Source of the DNA: CAYUMU01 sp964445985
GTDB taxonomy: Bacteria; Planctomycetota; Planctomycetia; Pirellulales; S012-138
Reading direction: 5' to 3'
Assembly (NCBI GenBank): GCA_964445985.1
Contig: CAYUMU010000010.1
Span: forward strand, 43,338 to 107,337
Length of the DNA stretch: 64,000 nt
Shown in pieces: positions 47,081 to 57,025 of the stretch. The notes beneath the pieces were generated by a model, which ran no database searches, was not told the origin of the DNA, and saw only the letters and a program-made list of their open reading frames with translations. Numbering within the stretch: the stretch's first letter is position 1; the number at the start of each line of letters is the position of its first letter. The translations under genes and the position numbers were made by a program.

Positions 47081-48370
47081 TCAAGAGCCGCGGCCCATGG
47101 AGCGGCGGGGGCGTTTGCTCGTGGTGCAGACATCGACCACGCGGCCAGAGTTCGCGAGGGCCATGTGGAACCGTTGTTCGCCTTCCAAGCGGTGCAATGT
47201 CACATGGTAGTTCGAGGAAGCAGTCGCCAGGTATGGCCTTGATTCAGCTTCGTGAAGTTGGCGAAGCGCGCCCCAGGAGCCATCCCCGAGGTAAACCAGG
47301 CCGCGCTTGTCCACAAGGCCATCTTGCAAGGGATGGGTTCGTTTGAAGGTGTGGTCGTGATGCTCGAGGACAATATCGACATTGTGCTTCTGGAACAGCG
47401 GCACCCATTCCTGGCGGCTGGCCCGGCCGGTGGTATTGTATGAGCGATACGACGGGTATGAAGGCACATGCTGAGCGACAACCAGGTGGGGCCGCTCGGT
47501 TCGCTCGGCTAACTGTTCATCAAGCCAAGAAGTTTGCTCGCCTTCGATCGGCGCCATGTGGCCTGAATCGAGCAAGACCAGGCTGAGGTAATCTCCAAAA
47601 TCGAGCGTGGCGTACGATCGTTCGGCGAAGAGTCCACCATATAACGACTGAAAAAATGGAGCCCTCAAGCCGCCGAGGAGCCGCGTTGTTTCGTGGTTGC
47701 CAATGGCGGGCACAATGGGAATCAGCCGTCCGGCCGAATCGAGCATGTCGCTGGTATAGTTTTTGAGGAATCCCAAGTTGGCGAGGCCCAGCAAGCCGTT
47801 GTCGTAGGCGATGTCGCCCCCCATGAGCACGAACATGGGGTCTTGCCTGGCGGCCAGGTTGTTACTTTCGCGGGCTTTCGCGCCCCACCCGCAATCTCCG
47901 CCAGACACAAACTGAAAAGAATCGGTCGCCTTGGCCGGCATGGTTTGAAAACGATGATCCTGGGCGCCTTTGCCAATCCGCAGCCGGTACTGCGTGCCGG
48001 GCTTCAGTTCGGTCGCCTCGGCGCGATACACGGAAAACACGCCGCCCGGATAAGCATGCCGCGTGGGCTGTACCAAGATCCAGTCCGTGCTGTCCAACTC
48101 GGCGAATCGAACCTCCGTTTCTTCGTTGGGCAGTTCTTCTCCGACCCACGAAGCAGTAATGGTGGTGGTGGGGTCGCGCTGCCAGGTGAGGAACAGCGTG
48201 TCGGGCGAGCCCTGGTTGAACTGCGGCACCGGCGTGTCGCCCGTGGAGCGTTTGGCCGATTCTCGCTGTTTATCGTCGGCCGCCAGGCGTTGCCTGGAAG
48301 GCAATTGCGACAACGACACCACGCCCGCGAAAGAAGCCTGCAGGAAGGAACGTCGATTGAATATGCTCAC
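47081..48370 (-). CDS. Tat-exported purple acid phosphatase-like protein
   Basis: 429 residues. N-terminal Tat signal (NRRSFLQASFAGVVSL), a fibronectin-like domain (ASWVGEELPNEETEVRFAELDS), then the metallophosphoesterase core: GGDCGWG, GGDIAYDNG, GNHET, the AQHVPSYPSY and EHHDHTF His clusters. It is a periplasmic metal-dependent phosphatase, substrate unknown. Just after the signal, residues 41-48 read STGDTPVPQ, matching a well-known planctomycete repeat (GDTPVP) that has been captured inside the coding frame. Confidence 0.87.
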   Translation of the reverse strand: MSIFNRRSFLQASFAGVVSLSQLPSRQRLAADDKQRESAKRSTGDTPVPQFNQGSPDTLFLTWQRDPTTTITASWVGEELPNEETEVRFAELDSTDWILVQPTRHAYPGGVFSVYRAEATELKPGTQYRLRIGKGAQDHRFQTMPAKATDSFQFVSGGDCGWGAKARESNNLAARQDPMFVLMGGDIAYDNGLLGLANLGFLKNYTSDMLDSAGRLIPIVPAIGNHETTRLLGGLRAPFFQSLYGGLFAERSYATLDFGDYLSLVLLDSGHMAPIEGEQTSWLDEQLAERTERPHLVVAQHVPSYPSYRSYNTTGRASRQEWVPLFQKHNVDIVLEHHDHTFKRTHPLQDGLVDKRGLVYLGDGSWGALRQLHEAESRPYLATASSNYHVTLHRLEGEQRFHMALANSGRVVDVCTTSKRPRRSMGRGS

Positions 48371-48570
48371 GGGCTGTCTCCAGAAGGCTGGTGGAATGCG
48401 GTGGGTAACAGGCCAGGGGCATCGCGATCGCCGCGAACTCGAATGCCAGTAGAGGGCCGTGGGGGAAGTATTTTTAAGTCAACGGAACAATCTTAACCGG
48501 TGGCAATCTGGGATTACAAATCGTAAATGGCCATGACGGCACCCCAGTCCTTTGGAAGGAATCGATTCGC

Positions 48571-48599
48571 TTGACGAGCGATATGCTCGACTGTATATA
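48571..48599 (+). promoter_or_regulatory. Sigma-70-type promoter for the MFS-aldehyde dehydrogenase pair
   Basis: TTGACG (48571-48576) and TATATA (48594-48599) with a 17-base spacer, 48 bases before the MFS start. It is one of the best promoter matches in the window. Confidence 0.65.
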
Positions 48600-48646
48600 G
48601 CCCATGCGCGGTCCTTATCCCGCCATCCAATTTCCCGCCGGCCGCA

Positions 48647-49873
48647 ATGTCCATGTCTGAGTCTACCCCATCACGCCTTGTGCCTGCCGTTGTTATTTGC
48701 CTGGGGCTATTCCTGTTCGCTTACACGGTGCCGTTGGCCAACGTGGCCAAGAACGAAATCGCGGCCTCGCTCGGCCTGGTGGATGCGGAGGAGAAGCCGA
48801 TCCCGGAGGATACCTGGCCGCTATTCACCTCGTACTTTTTGGCGTGGTTGATCATTGTTCCTCCCAGCGGTTTCTTGGCGGATCGGATCGGTCGCAAGGC
48901 TCTCCTGTTGGCGGGGTCGCTCACGCTGACCGCGGGCATGATCCTCCTGAGCTTTGCCACGGATTTGACCACGGCCTGTATTGCCCAGTTCTTGAGCGGC
49001 GCGGGCGCGATTATTCTGCAGATCGTGGGAGTGGCGGCCATCACGGATCTGTACGCCGAATCACGCGGTAGCGTTCTGAGCCTGGTGGTTGGGATGGTGG
49101 GCATGATTGCGCTGCTGAGCCCCGTGTTGATGGGATCGCTGCTAACGCAGGGGGTCGCCTGGCAAAGCGTGTATCGCTTTTCGGCCGTATTGCCGGTGAT
49201 CGCATTTGTCTGCCAATTGGCGTGCCGGTTTCCCCAGGCCGCCGGCGCTGCCGCGGTTTCATTGCGCGATGTTGGCCAGTTGCTGGCGTCACCACTGTTC
49301 TTGCTGCTGATTATCGCCATGCTGGTGTATGCCATTGTGGAACAAGGCATCCCAATCTGGGCGCCCTCGTTCCTGGAAGCGGAATTGGGCGTTTCCAAGT
49401 TCTGGCAAGGGATGGTCGTCAGCGGCTACTTCCTGGTGATGTCGTTGGTGCGAACGGTCATTGGCGGATGGAAGCTCTTTTCCGGCGTGTCGCACGCCGC
49501 GATGATCGCCACGAGCGCGGCGCTGGGCGCCATCTGCCTGGCTTTGGGCGTTTGGACCAGCAATGAATGGATGGCCGGCATTTTTCTGGCTGTCGTCGGC
49601 GGCGCCATCGCTCAGATTTGGCCCAGCATTATGACCTTTGCCGTGGAAGCCACCGAAAAGCCAACCACAACGGTGTTTGGCTTGATTGTTGGTTTGGGCG
49701 GCGCGACGGGCGTGATTCTCGGCAGCGGCCTGCTGGGCCGCATTCGTCAAGCAGGCTTTACCTACCAGCAATCGCTGCTCACGCTGGAAGTGCCGCTCGT
49801 GGTGCTGGTCGTGGTGTTTGGATTGGTTGCTTTGCTACGCCGCGGCCAGGTTGTCGCGTCCGCGGAAGCTTGA
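48647..49873 (+). CDS. MFS transporter
   Basis: 408 residues, about twelve membrane helices, with the MFS motif A loop GFLADRIGRKALL between helices 2 and 3. The substrate is unknown; the aldehyde dehydrogenase gene follows after 81 bases on the same strand, so a carboxylic or sugar acid metabolised through an aldehyde is plausible. A GTP-free ribosome site is not clear; ATG 48647 (MSMSEST) and 48653 are both possible. Confidence 0.87.
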   Translation: MSMSESTPSRLVPAVVICLGLFLFAYTVPLANVAKNEIAASLGLVDAEEKPIPEDTWPLFTSYFLAWLIIVPPSGFLADRIGRKALLLAGSLTLTAGMILLSFATDLTTACIAQFLSGAGAIILQIVGVAAITDLYAESRGSVLSLVVGMVGMIALLSPVLMGSLLTQGVAWQSVYRFSAVLPVIAFVCQLACRFPQAAGAAAVSLRDVGQLLASPLFLLLIIAMLVYAIVEQGIPIWAPSFLEAELGVSKFWQGMVVSGYFLVMSLVRTVIGGWKLFSGVSHAAMIATSAALGAICLALGVWTSNEWMAGIFLAVVGGAIAQIWPSIMTFAVEATEKPTTTVFGLIVGLGGATGVILGSGLLGRIRQAGFTYQQSLLTLEVPLVVLVVVFGLVALLRRGQVVASAEA

Positions 49874-49954
49874 CGCTTGCCGCGCCCTCGCCGACGCGAC
49901 CTGGCCCGCAACGTCACTGCTATCTTGTTTGCGGCAAGCCCGCCTGAGGAAACC

Positions 49955-51397
49955 ATGGAACGACAACTTTTCATAGCGGGCCGATGGCAAGCGAGCGCCT
50001 CGGGCGAAACGATGAAACTCACGAGTCCCGCGACCGGCGACACCGTGGCGATCGTGCCGCGCGGCGCGCGCGAAGACGTGGACCTGGCAGTGACTGCCGC
50101 CAAGGCCGCGCAGCCAGGTTTTCAAAAGTGGACAGCCTTTGAACGCGCGGACCTGTGCCACCGCGTGGCCGATGAAATCTCCCGGCGACGCGAGCCGCTG
50201 GCCAAGCACCTCAGTCTGGAGCAGGGCAAACCCTACCACGCCGAAGCGCTGGGCGAGGTGGACACCGCCGCCAAGATGTGGCGCATGGCGGCCGAAGACG
50301 CCAAACGACTCGACGGCACATCGCCTCCCAGCGAGGACCGCCGCAAGCGGATTGTCACCATCCGGCAGCCTCGCGGCGTGTATGGCGTGATCTCGCCTTG
50401 GAACTTTCCGCTCGCGATCCCTACCGAATACTTGTCGGCCGGCGTGGTCATGGGGAACGCGCTGGTGTGGTCGCCCGCGCCGTCGACCGCCGGCTGCGCC
50501 TGTTTGTTGATGGAGTGCTTGGAAGCCGCCGAGGCGCCGGCGGGGATTGTGAACCTGGTCACCGGCGAAGGCGCCGTGGTGGGCGATGAAATCGCCGGAC
50601 ACGCCGGCATCGACGCGATCGGGTTCACCGGCAGTTCCGGCGTGGGCTCGCTGGTCAGCCGCCGCGCGTCGGGCAAGCCGCAGTTGATGGAGCTCGGCGG
50701 AAACGCTCCCACGCTGGTGTTCGCCGACGCCGATATCACCAGGGCCGCCGAGTGCGCCGGCCGCGGCGCCATTTGGAACGCCGGGCAAATCTGCGACTCG
50801 ACGGAACGAATCCTTGTCGAGCGTTCTATTCATGAACCGTTTATGAAAGAATTACTTCGCGTGGTGGCGGAGTTTCAATTGGGCCATCCTCTGGAAAAAT
50901 CCACCACGCTGGGGCCGATGCACAACGCGCGGCAGGTGGCCCATCTTGAATCGCATCTTGCCCAGGCCGTGCGGCAAGGCGCCCAAGTGCTGGTGGGCGG
51001 CGCTCGGGCTAGCGACAAGCCCACCGCTTGCTACTTTCCCGCCACGGTGGTCGATCAAGTCCAACCACACATGCTGCTCAATTGCGAAGAGACGTTTGGA
51101 CCCGTGGCGGCCGTGCTGACCTTTGATACTGAAGAAGAAGCCATTCGTCTGGCCCACGGCAGCGCGACGGGCCTCGCGGCGGCGCTGTTCACCAGCGACG
51201 TAGGCCGCGCGTTTCGCTTGGGAGAACAATTGCAATACGGCCTGGTCAATATCAACGAAGGGAGCGCGTACTGGCAACCGCATACGCCGTTCGGCGGCTA
51301 CTCCGGCAAGATCAGCGGCTTCGGACGCTTGGGCGGCCGGTACACGCTGGAAGAGATGTCGCAAGTCAAACAGTTGGTATTCGACATTGGGGAATGA
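49955..51397 (+). CDS. Aldehyde dehydrogenase-family protein with altered cofactor site
   Basis: 480 residues. Aldehyde dehydrogenase fold with Asn150 (SPWNFPL), Glu246 (QLMELGGN) and Cys280 (NAGQICDSTERI). At the NAD-ribose site, where family members read VVKPAE, this one reads VWSPAP (residues 171-176), so the conserved Lys and the Glu are both missing. It may prefer another cofactor or have lost activity. GAGGA lies 4 bases before ATG 49955. It probably shares a transcript with the MFS gene. Confidence 0.88.
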   Translation: MERQLFIAGRWQASASGETMKLTSPATGDTVAIVPRGAREDVDLAVTAAKAAQPGFQKWTAFERADLCHRVADEISRRREPLAKHLSLEQGKPYHAEALGEVDTAAKMWRMAAEDAKRLDGTSPPSEDRRKRIVTIRQPRGVYGVISPWNFPLAIPTEYLSAGVVMGNALVWSPAPSTAGCACLLMECLEAAEAPAGIVNLVTGEGAVVGDEIAGHAGIDAIGFTGSSGVGSLVSRRASGKPQLMELGGNAPTLVFADADITRAAECAGRGAIWNAGQICDSTERILVERSIHEPFMKELLRVVAEFQLGHPLEKSTTLGPMHNARQVAHLESHLAQAVRQGAQVLVGGARASDKPTACYFPATVVDQVQPHMLLNCEETFGPVAAVLTFDTEEEAIRLAHGSATGLAAALFTSDVGRAFRLGEQLQYGLVNINEGSAYWQPHTPFGGYSGKISGFGRLGGRYTLEEMSQVKQLVFDIGE

Positions 51398-51552
51398 TCT
51401 CCAGCAGCAACTCGGCCTTGCCATTGCCCAATACTTGCTCGCCAAGGCGCTCGATCCAAAGCTGCAAGGACACCGACCAATCGCCGTCTCACGGGAACGA
51501 AGACAGCGATGCGACTTTGCCTGTGGTTGTCGTCATGGTTCGCTCGGTCACG

Positions 51553-52029
51553 TTAAGTAAGGTCCGTCATGTCCACAAGGCATTGGGCAATTTGCTCGAG
51601 ACCCATGCGATCGAGATCGGAAAAACGACCGAGACGAGGACTATCCAAATCCATCACTCCCCAAACCTGGCCACGCACTATTAAAGGGATCACAATCTCC
51701 GACCGCGAAACGGCATCGCAGGCAATGTGCCCGGCAAATGCATGGACGTCGGGCACAACCATTGTGCGCTGTTCGACGGCCGCCGTGCCGCACACGCCTC
51801 GGCCAAGGTCAATGCGGATGCAGGCCGGCCGCCCCTGAAAGGGTCCCAGCACAAGCTGGTTACCGAGCCGACGATAGAATCCCGCCCAGTTCAGGTCGTC
51901 CAGGCCGTGGTAAAGTGCGGCCGCACAGTTGGCAAGGTTGGCGATGGCGTCGCGCTCGCCGGCAAACAATTGCCGCAATTCCTGTAGCAGCCGCCCATAC
52001 ACGAGGTCCACGTTCGATTCTGAAGCCAT
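51553..52029 (-). CDS. msrC: Free methionine-(R)-sulfoxide reductase (GAF domain)
   Basis: 158 residues. The GAF-fold reductase fRMsr signature is complete: Cys70 (GRPACIRI), Cys80 (GRGVCGTA) and Cys104 (GHIACDAVSRSEIVIP) in the spacing of the E. coli enzyme (84, 94, 118). It repairs oxidised free methionine in the cytoplasm using thioredoxin. ATG 52029 is preferred; an upstream start would add 14 residues. It converges with the aldehyde dehydrogenase gene. Confidence 0.93.
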   Translation of the reverse strand: MASESNVDLVYGRLLQELRQLFAGERDAIANLANCAAALYHGLDDLNWAGFYRRLGNQLVLGPFQGRPACIRIDLGRGVCGTAAVEQRTMVVPDVHAFAGHIACDAVSRSEIVIPLIVRGQVWGVMDLDSPRLGRFSDLDRMGLEQIAQCLVDMTDLT

Positions 52030-52203
52030 TGTTTCATCTTCCCAGTTGCTTGACAACGCGCCGGCGGGCAATCACATTGGCCGCTATATTTATATGGGAA
52101 TAACGGCACGAACAGGCCTGCCGCGCGGATAATTTTCCTCGCGGCGGAGCCGCGCTGCCGGACAAGTTCATCCACGATGTTGCCGCTGGAGAGGAACAAA
52201 ATC

Positions 52204-55008
52204 ATGCCTTGCCATTCGCATATTCTAAAACTGCTGGCGGCCTGCGCCTGCGGTATTTTCTGCGGCCAACTGCTGATCGCCGACGAACTGCGCCACGTCA
52301 AGGCTACCGGCCTGGTGAATCCCGAATCCGTCGTCGTTGGCTTTGACGGAAGAATCTACATCTCCGAGATCGGGGAACGGAATATCGACGGCGATGGGCG
52401 GGTGTCGGTGATTTCCAAAGGCAAAGTTGTTCCATTTGCCACGGGTCTGAACGATCCCAAAGGCATCGTTGCCGTGGGCGACAACTTGTATGTCGCCGAT
52501 AAAGTTCAAGTCTGGAAGATCGACCGCAACGGCAAAGCAACGGTATACGCCGCCAAGGAAGCCTTCCCGGTCGAACCGTTGTTTCTGAATGATGTCGCCG
52601 CCGATCCGGTCGGCAACCTTTATGTTTCCGATTCTGGAACTCAGGATGGCAGCCAGGGCAAGGTTTTCCGAATTTCGTTTCAAGGCAAGGTCTCGGCGAT
52701 TGCCGATGACCAGCGCATTCCCGGCCTCAAACGGCCCAACGGCGTGCTCGTGGCAAGCGACCGCAAGTTGCTGCTCGCCGACGTGATGACCGGAGCGCTG
52801 TACCGAGTGGACTTGGAAGGCAACGGCTTCGAGAAAGTTGCCGATGGCCTCGGCGCTCCCGACGGCATCGTGGAAGACGCCGCTGGAAACCTGTTCGTGA
52901 GCGATGTGCGCGGCGGCAAAGTGTATCGCGTGAGGCCGGGCAATCCCGAGCCAGAGTTAGTGTTGGAAGGACTCAAATCCGCGGCCGACATTTGTGCCGG
53001 ATACGACGGCAAGTCGATCCTCATTCCCGATATGCAGGGCGGCAGCATTGTGGCGCTGACGGTCGCTCCCTCCCGTGCCGTCGCGCCGGCGTTCCGCGAT
53101 CTCAAGAATCCCGAATCGATCGTACAAGGCGCCGACGGCGCCTTCTATGTTACCGCGATTGGCGAATTCAATGGCGACGGTGACGGCCTGATCATGGCCT
53201 ACCCTGCCGGCAAACCTCCCGTGATGCTGGCCCAAGGGCTCGACGACCCCAAAGGCATTTGTCTGCTCGGCAAAGATCTGGTGGTCACCGATAAGCGGCA
53301 AGTGGTGAAGGTCGACCTGAAGGGAAATAAAACGGTGCTCGCCGCCGCGGAGGCATTCCCCGAACCGCCCTTGTTCTTGAACGACATCGCGGCAGATACG
53401 AAGGGAAATCTATATGTTTCAGACTCCGGCGATCTGAAAGGCAATGGCGGCGCTGTCTATAAAATTTCGCCCGATGGAAAAGTATCCACCATCATCAATT
53501 CCAAGAGTCCCTTGCCCGTGAAAGGCCCCAACGGCGTGCTGCCCGACGGCCAAGGCAAACTGTGGGTCGTGGATTTCTTTTCTGGTGATTTACTGCTGGT
53601 CGATCTGGCCGACAACAGCGCTCGGAAGATTGCCGACGGCTTCCCCGGCGGCGATGGCCTGGTGCTCGACAACGAAGGCAACCTGTACATCAGCCAATGG
53701 AGCACCGGGCAAGTTTCGGTGCTGTCGCCTGGCGCGAGCGAAGCCAAACTGATTGCCAACCAATTTGTATCAGCGGCCGATATGTGCCTGGACGAACGGC
53801 AAGGCTACTTGATGGTTCCGGACATGAAGGCGGGAACCATTACCAAGCTGCCGCTGCCCTCCAAGGCTCCCGCGGTCGCGAACGAAAGCCCGCTCGAAGT
53901 CCGCATCGAGCAAGTCTTTCCTGAGCTGGTGGTGGACCGGCCGATAGTGCTGACCCATGCGGGCGACGGATCCAATCGCATTTTCGTGGCTGGGCAAAAC
54001 GGCGAAGTGTTTGTGTTGCCCAGCGACTCCAGCGAAGGCGAGGCCACGCGGTTCCTCGATTGGCGAGCCAAAACCGCCCCATACAAAAAGAACAACGAAG
54101 AAGGTTTCTTGGGCATGGCGTTTCATCCCAAGTTCAAACAGAACGGCGAGCTCTTCATTTACTACACGGCCGTGGACATGCCGCGCCGCTCGGTGATTTC
54201 GCGAATCAAGGTCGATCCCAAGTCGCCGAATCAGGCCGATCCGGCGTCGGAAGTGATTGTGCTGGAAATTCACCAGCCCTACGGCAATCACAATGGCGGG
54301 ACCATCGCCTTCGGTCCCGACGGCTACCTGTACATTGGCATGGGCGACGGTGGCAGTGGTGGCGATCCTCACGGCAATGGCCAGAAAATGGATACGTTGC
54401 TTGGCAAGATTCTCCGCATCGACGTCGACAACCAGGCCAACGGCAAGAACTACGCCATTCCCAGCGACAACCCTTTTGCCAACCAGGACGGTGCGCGCGG
54501 CGAGATTTGGGCGCTGGGCATTCGCAATATTTGGCGGCTGTCGTTCGACCGAGAGACGGGCGATTGTTGGGCGGGCGAGGTTGGCCAGAACATTTGGGAA
54601 GAGGTCAACCTGATCGTGCGCGGCGGCAATTACGGTTGGAATCCGCGGGAATCGATGCACCGCTTTACCGCCCAAGGCTCCGCCCCCAAGCCCGAGTTCA
54701 TTGAGCCGGTATGGGAATACCATCATGATCTCGGCAAGTCGATTACCGGCGGCAACGTATACCGCGGCAAGCGGACGCCGGAACTATTGGGCCAGTATCT
54801 CTATGCCGACTACGTGACCGGCCGTATCTGGGCGCTGGAGTACGATCTGCCGGCCAAACGCGCGCTGGGCAATCGGCCGATCTTCGGCAACGTGGCGCCG
54901 GTAATGTCGTTTGGCGAAGACCAGAACGGCGAAGTGTACTTCCTCACGTTCAACGGCGGCGTGTTCCGCTTCGCCTCCATTCCCGCGGCCATCGGCCTCT
55001 CGGAATGA
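52204..55008 (+). CDS. Secreted triple-propeller protein with sorbosone dehydrogenase domain
   Basis: About 934 residues. Signal peptide (LLAACACGIFCGQLLIA) then two related NHL/SMP-30-like propellers (about 35-295 and 295-555) sharing blades such as LNDVAADPVGNLYVSDSG and LNDIAADTKGNLYVSDSG, so one arose by internal duplication. The C-terminal 380 residues are a GSDH-type PQQ/sugar dehydrogenase domain: VLTHAGDGSNRIFVAGQNG, LGMAFHPKFKQNGELFIYY, HNGGTIAFGPDGYLYIGMGDGG. Probably a periplasmic sugar or lactone oxidase-type protein. ATG 52177 is an alternative start. Confidence 0.85.
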   Translation: MPCHSHILKLLAACACGIFCGQLLIADELRHVKATGLVNPESVVVGFDGRIYISEIGERNIDGDGRVSVISKGKVVPFATGLNDPKGIVAVGDNLYVADKVQVWKIDRNGKATVYAAKEAFPVEPLFLNDVAADPVGNLYVSDSGTQDGSQGKVFRISFQGKVSAIADDQRIPGLKRPNGVLVASDRKLLLADVMTGALYRVDLEGNGFEKVADGLGAPDGIVEDAAGNLFVSDVRGGKVYRVRPGNPEPELVLEGLKSAADICAGYDGKSILIPDMQGGSIVALTVAPSRAVAPAFRDLKNPESIVQGADGAFYVTAIGEFNGDGDGLIMAYPAGKPPVMLAQGLDDPKGICLLGKDLVVTDKRQVVKVDLKGNKTVLAAAEAFPEPPLFLNDIAADTKGNLYVSDSGDLKGNGGAVYKISPDGKVSTIINSKSPLPVKGPNGVLPDGQGKLWVVDFFSGDLLLVDLADNSARKIADGFPGGDGLVLDNEGNLYISQWSTGQVSVLSPGASEAKLIANQFVSAADMCLDERQGYLMVPDMKAGTITKLPLPSKAPAVANESPLEVRIEQVFPELVVDRPIVLTHAGDGSNRIFVAGQNGEVFVLPSDSSEGEATRFLDWRAKTAPYKKNNEEGFLGMAFHPKFKQNGELFIYYTAVDMPRRSVISRIKVDPKSPNQADPASEVIVLEIHQPYGNHNGGTIAFGPDGYLYIGMGDGGSGGDPHGNGQKMDTLLGKILRIDVDNQANGKNYAIPSDNPFANQDGARGEIWALGIRNIWRLSFDRETGDCWAGEVGQNIWEEVNLIVRGGNYGWNPRESMHRFTAQGSAPKPEFIEPVWEYHHDLGKSITGGNVYRGKRTPELLGQYLYADYVTGRIWALEYDLPAKRALGNRPIFGNVAPVMSFGEDQNGEVYFLTFNGGVFRFASIPAAIGLSE

Positions 55009-55071
55009 AAGCGATTCTTGCCATCACCAGAGAACAGCCAGTCGCCGACCACACGGGGCTAGGTGTGAGAG

Positions 55072-55403
55072 TTACTCTTCGGCACGAAGGTGTCGGGCTC
55101 GCACGATGATGGCATTGCCACTCACGCGCCGCACAAAGACTTCATATGCGTGGCCGGGAAACTGGCGGCCGGAGTGAGTCAGATGATCGATTCCGTCGAT
55201 GCCATAAGTTCGGATCGCATCAATGGCGTATTCGGTCGGCATCCAGAACTCCGTTCCCACGCGCCCGCCGTCGGTGCGCCACGGCAAGCCGTCGCCTTCA
55301 TCATAATCCGGGCCATGCAGCCAGGTACGTATGACTCGGCCGTCGTGGGGCCGCCCACAAACTCGAAACGCACTTCGCGGCCATGGAACGCATCATCGGA
55401 CAT
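55072..55403 (-). pseudogene. Frameshifted small gene of unknown function
   Basis: Two minus-strand frames join to one protein: MSDDAFHGREVRFEFVGGP, then, after a one-base shift at the GGGG run 55347-55350 (minus strand CCCC), HDGRVIRTWLHGPDYDEG and on to the end VRRVSGNAIIVRARHLRAEE. With one more C the frame would read GGPHDGR, giving about 110 residues. It may be a true frameshift mutation or a sequencing error in the homopolymer. No family recognised. Confidence 0.6.
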
Positions 55404-55442
55404 CGTCAAACCCTTTTGGCTGCTTGACCATGGTCCGCTCGC

Positions 55443-56915
55443 TTAACCGAGCTTGATGGTGACGGTCTTGAGCTCGGTATAAAGTTCGATGGCCGCCGTA
55501 CCGAATTCGCGGCCGGTGCCTGACTGCTTGTGGCCGCCAAAGGGCGTGGGGCCATCGATCACGTGATAGCAATTGACCCACACGGTGCCCGCCTTCACGT
55601 GCTTGGCAAACAGATGTGCCTTGTCGATGTTCTTGGTGAACACGCCGGAAGCCAGGCCATAGAAAGTATTGTTCGCCCGTGCAATCATTTCATCGATGTC
55701 GCTGAACGGCAGCACGCTGACGACCGGCCCAAAGATTTCGTCCCGGGCGATCGACATTTCATCTTTCACGTTGTCGAAGATCGTCGGCGCCACGAAGAAC
55801 CCCCGGTCGCCGACGCGTGCCCCGCCCGCCACCAGCTTGGCCCCTTGCTGCTCCCCCAATTCGACATAGCCCATGATTTTGTCGAACTGTTCTTGTGAAA
55901 CCTGGGGTCCTTGCTGCGTTTCAGGATCGAGCTGATCGCCAACCCGGCGGGCGATGGCCTTTTCCGCCAAGCGGCCGACAAACTCGTCGTGGATTTTCTT
56001 TTCCACGAACAGGCGACTGCCGGCCGTGCAGCATTGGCCGCCGTTGAAGTAGATGGCGTGGAAAGCGCCGTCCACCGCTTGATCGAGATCACAATCGGCG
56101 AAGATGACGTTCGGGCTTTTGCCGCCCAGTTCAAAGCTGGTGCGCTTCATGGTGTCGGCGGTGGCCTTCTGAATGATCTTGGCCGTATCCACGTGTCCGG
56201 TGAAGGCGATCTTGTTCACGTCGGGATGCACGCACAGGGCAGCCCCGGCCGTTTCGCCATAGCCATTCACGAAGTTGACCACGCCGGGCGGAAAGCCGGC
56301 TTCCATCGCAAGCTCGCCGACGCGGAGCGCCGTCAGCGGAGTTTGCTCGGCCGGCTTCACAACCACGGTGTTGCCGGCGAACAGCGTTTGAGCCAGTTTG
56401 CCGCACAGAATAAAGACCGGGAAGTTCCAGGGGATGATCTGCCCGACCACGCCGACCGGCTGCCGGAGCGTGTAGGAAAGAAACGGGCCGCGAACCGGCA
56501 GCGTGCGTCCTTCGATCTTGTCGGCCATGCCGGCAAAGTAGCGGAGAAAGTTGGCCGCCCCTTGCATGTCGCCGCGCGAGTCGGTAATCGTCTTGCCGCA
56601 GTTGAGCGACTCCAGCGCCGCCAGCTCTTCGGCGTTTTGTTCAATCAGGTCGGCAAACCGATACATGATCTGCCCACGATCGGCGGCGTCCATGCTTCCC
56701 CAGGGGCCTTTGTCGAGCGCGCGCCGCGCGGCCTTCACGGCCTTGTCAATGTCGGCGGCGGTCCCGGCCGCGACCGTGGCAATCGTTTCGCCCGTGGCTG
56801 GATTCAGCGCATCGATCGTGCCGCCTTCCACGGCGTCCACCCATTGATTGTCGATGAGCAGCTTGGTCAAGCGAACTTTCGGAGTCGCGGGACGCGGCAG
56901 GCTTGCGGTAGCCAT
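55443..56915 (-). CDS. NAD-dependent aldehyde dehydrogenase (ALDH1/2 type)
   Basis: 490 residues, full catalytic set: Asn164 (IPWNFPV), Lys187 (VVVKPAE), Glu262 (FELGGKSPN), Cys295/296 (NGGQCCTAG). The layout, including DKGPWGSMDAADRG and the C-terminal PFGGHKQSGTGREFGTAAIELYTELKTVTIKLG, places it with the class-2-like aldehyde dehydrogenases. Oxidises an aliphatic or aromatic aldehyde with NAD. AAGGA lies 7 bases before ATG 56915. Its C-terminal residues recur in the small remnant at 58972. Confidence 0.94.
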   Translation of the reverse strand: MATASLPRPATPKVRLTKLLIDNQWVDAVEGGTIDALNPATGETIATVAAGTAADIDKAVKAARRALDKGPWGSMDAADRGQIMYRFADLIEQNAEELAALESLNCGKTITDSRGDMQGAANFLRYFAGMADKIEGRTLPVRGPFLSYTLRQPVGVVGQIIPWNFPVFILCGKLAQTLFAGNTVVVKPAEQTPLTALRVGELAMEAGFPPGVVNFVNGYGETAGAALCVHPDVNKIAFTGHVDTAKIIQKATADTMKRTSFELGGKSPNVIFADCDLDQAVDGAFHAIYFNGGQCCTAGSRLFVEKKIHDEFVGRLAEKAIARRVGDQLDPETQQGPQVSQEQFDKIMGYVELGEQQGAKLVAGGARVGDRGFFVAPTIFDNVKDEMSIARDEIFGPVVSVLPFSDIDEMIARANNTFYGLASGVFTKNIDKAHLFAKHVKAGTVWVNCYHVIDGPTPFGGHKQSGTGREFGTAAIELYTELKTVTIKLG

Positions 56916-57025
56916 CTTCATTTCCTTTTCAGCAATCGATCGTTGGGAGTGCAAAGCTTCGCGAGACGCCTGCCCGGAAATCATGTCGATATGGAATACT
57001 TTCACGCACTGCCCGCGCGTGAAAG

